Origin: Acidobacteria bacterium 13_1_20CM_3_53_8 | GTDB taxonomy: Bacteria > Acidobacteriota > Blastocatellia > Pyrinomonadales > Pyrinomonadaceae | Reading direction: 5' to 3' | Assembly: GCA_001920415.1 (NCBI GenBank) | Contig: MNJR01000050.1 | Span: forward strand, 52,996-100,026 | DNA length: 47,031 bases | In this document: positions 43,229 through 47,031 of the stretch, piece after piece | Layout: every line of letters starts with the position of its first letter | Position numbering within the stretch: the first letter of the stretch is position 1 | Program-made: the position numbers and the translations under genes | The notes under the pieces: model-generated | What the model saw: the letters and a program-made list of their open reading frames with translations, nothing else | Databases searched by the model: none | Told to the model about the DNA's origin: nothing

Positions 43229-43254
43229 GGCCGCTATTGATTGAGCGGCCTTTT
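43229..43254 (+). terminator. Terminator hairpin 17 bp before a start codon
   Basis: GGCCGCT (43229-43235) pairs with AGCGGCC (43244-43250), 8-nt loop, followed by TTTT. It reads toward the gene at 43272 and lies directly upstream of its ATG, so it could attenuate that gene. Confidence 0.6.
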
Positions 43255-43271
43255 GAAAGTGGGGGCTTCGC

Positions 43272-44153
43272 ATGAGCGATCCTATCGTGAAGGGCGTCAA
43301 ACGGTCTCCCTCGCGCCCTGCCTCGCGTCATTCTGAAACATCTTCGTCTAAGGGGCGCTCGCTCGCGGGCAAATCTGCGCGTCCCAAACCGCTCGCCAAG
43401 CGTTCGTCTGCGAATAAAGCTCCTGCTAAAAAAGCAACGAAGGCTGGTGCTGCTGTCCACGCAAAGGCTAAAGTTTCTAAAAAGAGCGTTAAGAAAGTGG
43501 CGCAGAGAAAGCCTGTTCGCGCCAAGGCAACTCCAAAGAGCAAAGCCCCAACTCGTAAACCCGTTGTCGCAAAGCAGAAGAAGAGCGCTCCTGCCAAATC
43601 CAAGACAAAAAGCCGTACAGTCGCCCGAAAAATCGTGACGGCTCAGCCGCTAACCCGTCAGCCCTCTGTTGACGAGGCTGCTGCGTTGCGTGCGTTCGAG
43701 CGCGCGCATAAGGAGTTTGCTCGCGGCCATTTTGGCGAGGCGCGCTCGCTCTTTCGCGCTCTGCTTGAGAAACATTCTAACGTTTCGGAGGTCGCAGCGC
43801 GTGCGCGCACTTACTTAGCCATCGCGGAATCGCGCCTGCGAAACGAGAGCACGCTACCCAGAGACGCCGACTCGCTTTACGATAGAGGCGTGATAGAGTT
43901 GAACCGAGGCGAATATGTTGCTGCGCAAGAGATGTTCGAGCGCGCGTTGAAGCGCGAGCCTCAAGCCGCGCATATTCATTACGGTCTTGCCGCCACACGC
44001 GCACGGCTCGGGGCTATAGATTCCGCATTGGAATCTTTACAGCGCGCTCTGGACATTCAGCCCACTTTGCGAATACGCGCACAGCACGATAGCGATTTGA
44101 CATCGCTGCGCAACGATCCTGATTTCGAGCGTCTTGTATTCGCCACCCGCTAA
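43272..44153 (+). CDS. TPR protein with histone-H1-like basic N-terminal domain
   Basis: Residues 1-125 are extremely rich in Lys, Ala, Pro and Ser (APAKKATKAGAAVHAKAKV, KSKAPTRKPVVAKQKKSAP), like bacterial H1-like and AlgP-type DNA-binding tails. Residues ~135-290 hold TPR-type helices: AFERAHKEFARGHFGEARSLFRALLEKH, DSLYDRGVIELNRGEYVAAQEMFERALKREPQAAHIHYGLAATRARLGAIDSALESLQRALDIQP (at least three repeats). The join suggests a nucleoid- or RNA-binding scaffold. No signal peptide. The leader with its terminator hairpin suggests control by attenuation. Confidence 0.85.
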   Translation: MSDPIVKGVKRSPSRPASRHSETSSSKGRSLAGKSARPKPLAKRSSANKAPAKKATKAGAAVHAKAKVSKKSVKKVAQRKPVRAKATPKSKAPTRKPVVAKQKKSAPAKSKTKSRTVARKIVTAQPLTRQPSVDEAAALRAFERAHKEFARGHFGEARSLFRALLEKHSNVSEVAARARTYLAIAESRLRNESTLPRDADSLYDRGVIELNRGEYVAAQEMFERALKREPQAAHIHYGLAATRARLGAIDSALESLQRALDIQPTLRIRAQHDSDLTSLRNDPDFERLVFATR

Positions 44154-44308
44154 TCCCGGCGAAACTCCCCGCGAAGATTAATCGAAAGCAAGTTTCCACG
44201 AAGCCGCTATGAAAGCCCGCAGCTTTTAGTTATCATTTCACTTCAGAGGGAGCGGTTCTTTCGCTTCGACTTCGGTGCGTCCGAGCCTATTGGAGAATTT
44301 CTAACAGC

Positions 44309-45343
44309 ATGCATTCCATAGAGACGAATGATGGCCTGAAGCTCGTAGCCATTGGCGGCGGCACAGGTCTTTCGACTCTGCTTGCTGGACTCAAGCGTCT
44401 GGTCGGCAACAGCGACGAGGGCGGCGCGTGGCTCGAATCGCTCGCGGCGATTGTCACTGTCTCGGACGATGGCGGCAGTAGCGGGCGATTGCGCGAAGAG
44501 CTGCAAATCTTGCCGCCCGGCGACATACGCAACTGCATGCTCGCACTCTCTGAAGACTCACACCTTCTCTCTCGTCTTTTTCAATATCGTTTTCGAGGCA
44601 CGGGCGATCTCGGCGGCCACAGCTTCGGCAATCTATTCTTGGCCGCGCTCACGGAAGTGACAGGCGATTTCGTAGAAGCCGTTCGACTATCTTCCGAAGT
44701 TCTTGCGAGCAAGGGGCGAATATTCCCAGCAACGATTCAGGACGTGCGTCTTGTAGCCGAGCTTGAAGATGGCACTGAAGTTTTCGGCGAGACTCAGATA
44801 ACTGCGTCTCGCGCGCCCATTCGAAGATTGCGTCTTGAGCCTGAGCAGTGTCTTCCCCTTCCAGAAGCGCTCGCCGCAATTCGCGCGGCGGACGTAATTA
44901 CAATTGGCCCAGGCTCTCTATACACCAGCATCCTTCCAAACCTTCTGGTCGCACGCGTAGCACATGCAATAGGGCAGGCGCGCGCCACGAAAATTTTCAT
45001 CTGCAACCTTATGACGCAACCGGGCGAGACCGACGGCTACACTGCGCGCCAGCACATAGAGACTGTGAAGCGTTACGCGCCTGAGATTGCTTTCGATTAC
45101 GTGGTCGTCAATAATCGTCCCATCAGCCCGGAGCAAACGGAAGCTTACGCGGCAGAGGGCGCGCACCAGATAGGGCTTCAAGATCATCTGCTCGAAAAAG
45201 AGTTTGGCAACGAGGCTGAGGTGATACGCGCAGACCTTTTGGACGAAGGGGAGAAGGTTCGACATAATTCCGAAAAGCTTGCGCGCGTTGTCATAGCATG
45301 CTGCGAGCAGGCTAGCGCCGAACGTGTCGTCGCCGAAATTTGA
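44309..45343 (+). CDS. yvcK: Gluconeogenesis factor YvcK/CofD-like protein
   Basis: 344 residues with the family start LVAIGGGTGLSTLLAGLKR, then IVTVSDDGGSSGRLREEL, LPPGDIRNCMLALS, GDLGGHSFGNLFLAALTE, ITIGPGSLYTSILPNLL, and ICNLMTQPGETDGYTARQHIE. YvcK binds UDP-GlcNAc and affects carbon flow into peptidoglycan and cell shape. Its position before glmU and glmS, which make UDP-GlcNAc, fits. A weak GGAG lies ~20 nt before the ATG. Confidence 0.95.
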   Translation: MHSIETNDGLKLVAIGGGTGLSTLLAGLKRLVGNSDEGGAWLESLAAIVTVSDDGGSSGRLREELQILPPGDIRNCMLALSEDSHLLSRLFQYRFRGTGDLGGHSFGNLFLAALTEVTGDFVEAVRLSSEVLASKGRIFPATIQDVRLVAELEDGTEVFGETQITASRAPIRRLRLEPEQCLPLPEALAAIRAADVITIGPGSLYTSILPNLLVARVAHAIGQARATKIFICNLMTQPGETDGYTARQHIETVKRYAPEIAFDYVVVNNRPISPEQTEAYAAEGAHQIGLQDHLLEKEFGNEAEVIRADLLDEGEKVRHNSEKLARVVIACCEQASAERVVAEI

Positions 45344-45359
45344 AAGGCAGCGACGAGAA

Positions 45360-45445
45360 ACAGTTTTCAGTTTTTAGTTTTCAGTTTTCAGAAGAAAACT
45401 AGAAAGCTTTTAACTGAAAACTGAAAACTAAAAACTGAAAACTGT
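45360..45445. repeat. CAGTTTT 7-mer palindrome between yvcK and glmU
   Basis: Tandem CAGTTTT/TAGTTTT units (45361-45391) face AAAACTG/AAAACTA units (45416-45444), loop GAAAGCTTTTAAC. The glmU ATG is 4 nt away. Confidence 0.95.
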
Positions 45446-45448
45446 TCT

Positions 45449-46933
45449 ATGGAGAAGCAGTCTCAATTTCAATTGCAAGAGGGACACGCGCCGCTCGACG
45501 TAATGATCCTGGCCGCAGGTCTGGGCACACGTATGCGCTCGCGCAAGGCCAAAGTTCTGCACCAGCTTGGCGGTCGCCCGCTCATTGCTCACGTCTGTCG
45601 CACGGCTGCTGCGCTCACGCAGCGCCCTATTCACGTAGTAGTAGGACATCAGGCGGAGTTGGTAGAGGCTGCCGTACGCGAAGAGTTGGACGAGCACGGG
45701 GCTGTATTCATCAAGCAGGAGGAGCAGCGCGGGACAGGTGATGCTGTAAAGGCTGCGCGTGATGCTTTCGCGCAAACGAACTCAACTCTTCTTGTTCTCT
45801 CCGGCGACGTTCCGCTCATCACTGCGGAAACCCTTGGCGCGCTCATTCACCAGCATCGCACGCATCGCGGTCGCGGCGCGGCTTGCACTATCTTGACAGT
45901 TCGCCTGGAAGACCCAATGGGCTACGGTCGCATAGTGCGCGACGAAGAGGGACTTTTTCAGAAGATAGTTGAGCAAAAGGACGCCACGCCCGCCGAGCGG
46001 CAGATCAAAGAGATTAACGCAGGCATCTACTGTTTCGAGACGCGCTCGCTATTTTCGGCGCTCGCGCGCGTCGAACCGCACAACGCGCAGGGCGAGTATT
46101 ACCTGACGGACGTTCCAGAAATTCTTAAATCGGACGGCGAAGACGTTTCGGTCTATTTGCACGCCGACGCGCGCGAAGTTTCGGGCATCAACACGCGCGT
46201 AGAGCTAGCCGAGTTTGAGCGACTTCTTCGCCAGCGCACCATACGCCGCTTGATGCTGGACAGCGGCGTGACATTCATTGACCCTCTTCACACCTACGTC
46301 AGCCCCGAAACTCAAATTGGGCGCGACTGCATCATCTACCCTGACGTTCACATAGAAGGCGCGACCATAATCGGCGACGATTGCGAGATACGCGCGGGCA
46401 CGCGCATCACCAAATCGCGCATAGGCAGCGGTGTTACCGTCAAAGACCACTGCGTTATTGTTGATAGCGAGATTGCGAATAACTGCACGGTCGGCCCTTC
46501 CGCGCACCTGCGCATGCAGACTAAACTGGAAGAGGGCGCGTGCGTGGGCAATTTCGTAGAGGTCAAGAAATCTCGTTTGGGTCGCGGCTCGAAATCAATG
46601 CACCTGACTTATCTGGGCGACGCAACCATTGGCGAGAAGACAAACATAGGCGCGGGCACTGTCACTTGCAACTACGATGGAAAGAACAAGAACCCGACCG
46701 TCATAGAAGACAACGTGAAGATAGGCTCGGACACAATGCTCGTCGCGCCCGTTCGCGTAGGCTCAGGCTCTGTCACTGCGGCAGGCTCCGTAGTCACGAA
46801 AGACGTGCCGCCAGACACGCTCGTAGCAGGAGTCCCAGCAGTCATCAAGAAACGGCTCAACGAAAATAAGGAGGAACAAAGGGGCGAGGAGGAAAGGCTG
46901 AAGGACGGAGCTCTGGTAACTCAACCTGAGTAA
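45449..46933 (+). CDS. glmU: Bifunctional UDP-GlcNAc pyrophosphorylase / glucosamine-1-phosphate acetyltransferase
   Basis: GlmU makes UDP-GlcNAc from glucosamine-1-phosphate in two steps. N-terminal domain: MILAAGLGTRMRSRKAKVLHQLGG, VVVGHQAE, EEQRGTGDAV, LSGDVPLI, YGRIVRD, EINAGIYCF. C-terminal left-handed beta-helix from ~260 (VTFIDPLHTYVSPETQIGRD, RAGTRITKSRIGSG, VEVKKSRLGRGSKSMHLTYLGDATIGEKTNIGAGTVTCNYDGKNK). 494 residues versus ~456 usual; the last ~35 (ENKEEQRGEEERLKDG) are a charged tail. glmS follows. Confidence 0.97.
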   Translation: MEKQSQFQLQEGHAPLDVMILAAGLGTRMRSRKAKVLHQLGGRPLIAHVCRTAAALTQRPIHVVVGHQAELVEAAVREELDEHGAVFIKQEEQRGTGDAVKAARDAFAQTNSTLLVLSGDVPLITAETLGALIHQHRTHRGRGAACTILTVRLEDPMGYGRIVRDEEGLFQKIVEQKDATPAERQIKEINAGIYCFETRSLFSALARVEPHNAQGEYYLTDVPEILKSDGEDVSVYLHADAREVSGINTRVELAEFERLLRQRTIRRLMLDSGVTFIDPLHTYVSPETQIGRDCIIYPDVHIEGATIIGDDCEIRAGTRITKSRIGSGVTVKDHCVIVDSEIANNCTVGPSAHLRMQTKLEEGACVGNFVEVKKSRLGRGSKSMHLTYLGDATIGEKTNIGAGTVTCNYDGKNKNPTVIEDNVKIGSDTMLVAPVRVGSGSVTAAGSVVTKDVPPDTLVAGVPAVIKKRLNENKEEQRGEEERLKDGALVTQPE

Positions 46934-46941
46934 CCACGCTT

Positions 46942-46970
46942 TCATCCCTCATCCCTCATCCCTCATCCCT
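46942..46970 (+). repeat. Single-arm tandem of ATCCCTC units between glmU and glmS
   Basis: Four 7-mer units ATCCCTC, 8 bp upstream of glmS. No mirror arm is present, unlike nearly all other copies. Confidence 0.85.
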
Positions 46971-46978
46971 GCTCTACC

Positions 46979-47031
46979 ATGTGTGGCATTGTTGGTTACG
47001 TGGGACAAAAACAGGTTGTGCCCGTCATCAT
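46979..47031 (+). CDS. glmS: Glutamine--fructose-6-phosphate aminotransferase, N-terminal fragment (runs off the right edge)
   Basis: The 17 visible codons read MCGIVGYVGQKQVVPVI. Cys2 is the glutaminase nucleophile of this Ntn-hydrolase domain, and MCGIVGY is specific to GlmS. GlmS makes glucosamine-6-phosphate, the precursor for GlmM and GlmU. It follows glmU by 45 bp. Confidence 0.92.
   Translation, partial: MCGIVGYVGQKQVVPVI

Noticed and set aside
5584-46970. CRISPR arrays
   Set aside because: The tandem 7-mers have no spacers of constant length, and no cas genes are present.

Overview
The window (47 kb) reads as a contiguous piece of a bacterial chromosome of moderate G+C. Gene content points to Acidobacteriota, most likely class Blastocatellia (inference, not proven): a dcw cell-wall/division cluster, an MglA/MglB polarity pair, a small bacterial microcompartment (BMC) locus, a divergent Hfq, and intergenic spacers packed with short tandem repeats. 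No rRNA, tRNA, insertion sequence, prophage or CRISPR array was recognised.

Layout. 1-5.6 kb (minus): 5' part of valS, a receiver protein with a long acidic linker, a cluster of REP-like palindromes, a secreted protein overlapping a CheY-like regulator, and pdxA. 5.7-24.5 kb (minus): a divergent hfq and then the dcw cluster; in transcription order mraZ, rsmH, ftsL, ftsI, (murE missing), murF, mraY, murD, ftsW, murG (broken), murC, murB, ftsQ, ftsA, ftsZ. 24.8-28.2 kb (plus): a ZIP metal transporter, a TPM-domain protein, a nucleotidyltransferase-fold protein and a LemA lipoprotein. 28.3-33.1 kb (minus): a rex-led gene string ending in a compact BMC locus: class II aldolase with a C-terminal encapsulation-type helix, one hexameric shell protein, three pentameric shell proteins, and an unrecognised protein with an N-terminal amphipathic helix and a C-terminal cysteine motif. 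33.3-41.6 kb (plus): ruvA, ruvB, an S41 peptidase, a frameshifted secreted protein, a BrkB/YihY membrane protein, queA and a GNAT acetyltransferase. 41.7-42.9 kb (minus): mglA and mglB. 43.3-47 kb (plus): a histone-H1-like/TPR protein behind a leader with a terminator, yvcK, glmU and the start of glmS.

The most striking structure is not a gene. More than twenty spacers carry inverted repeats whose arms are tandem 7-mers. At least nine unrelated 7-mer words are used (CAGTTTT, GTGATAA, AATGGTA, GTCTGGA, GATTTTA, AGCAGTA, AAAGGTA, GACAGGT, GTTTCAG), always with the same word in the 5' arm, and many share an apical AAAGCTTT core. They often begin in or next to a stop codon and end a few bases before the next start codon. 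They have added translated tails to MurB, MurD and FtsW, and in several cases a good Shine-Dalgarno sequence lies on the far side of the palindrome from the start codon it should serve.

Functionally the dcw genes, glmU/glmS and yvcK all concern peptidoglycan precursor supply and division. The BMC locus is the main accessory metabolic system. Rex, an NADH/NAD+ sensor, heads the same-strand gene string, which suggests redox control of the compartment. Two genes (murG and the 36.9-38.8 kb gene) are disrupted; whether this is biology or assembly error cannot be decided from the sequence alone.
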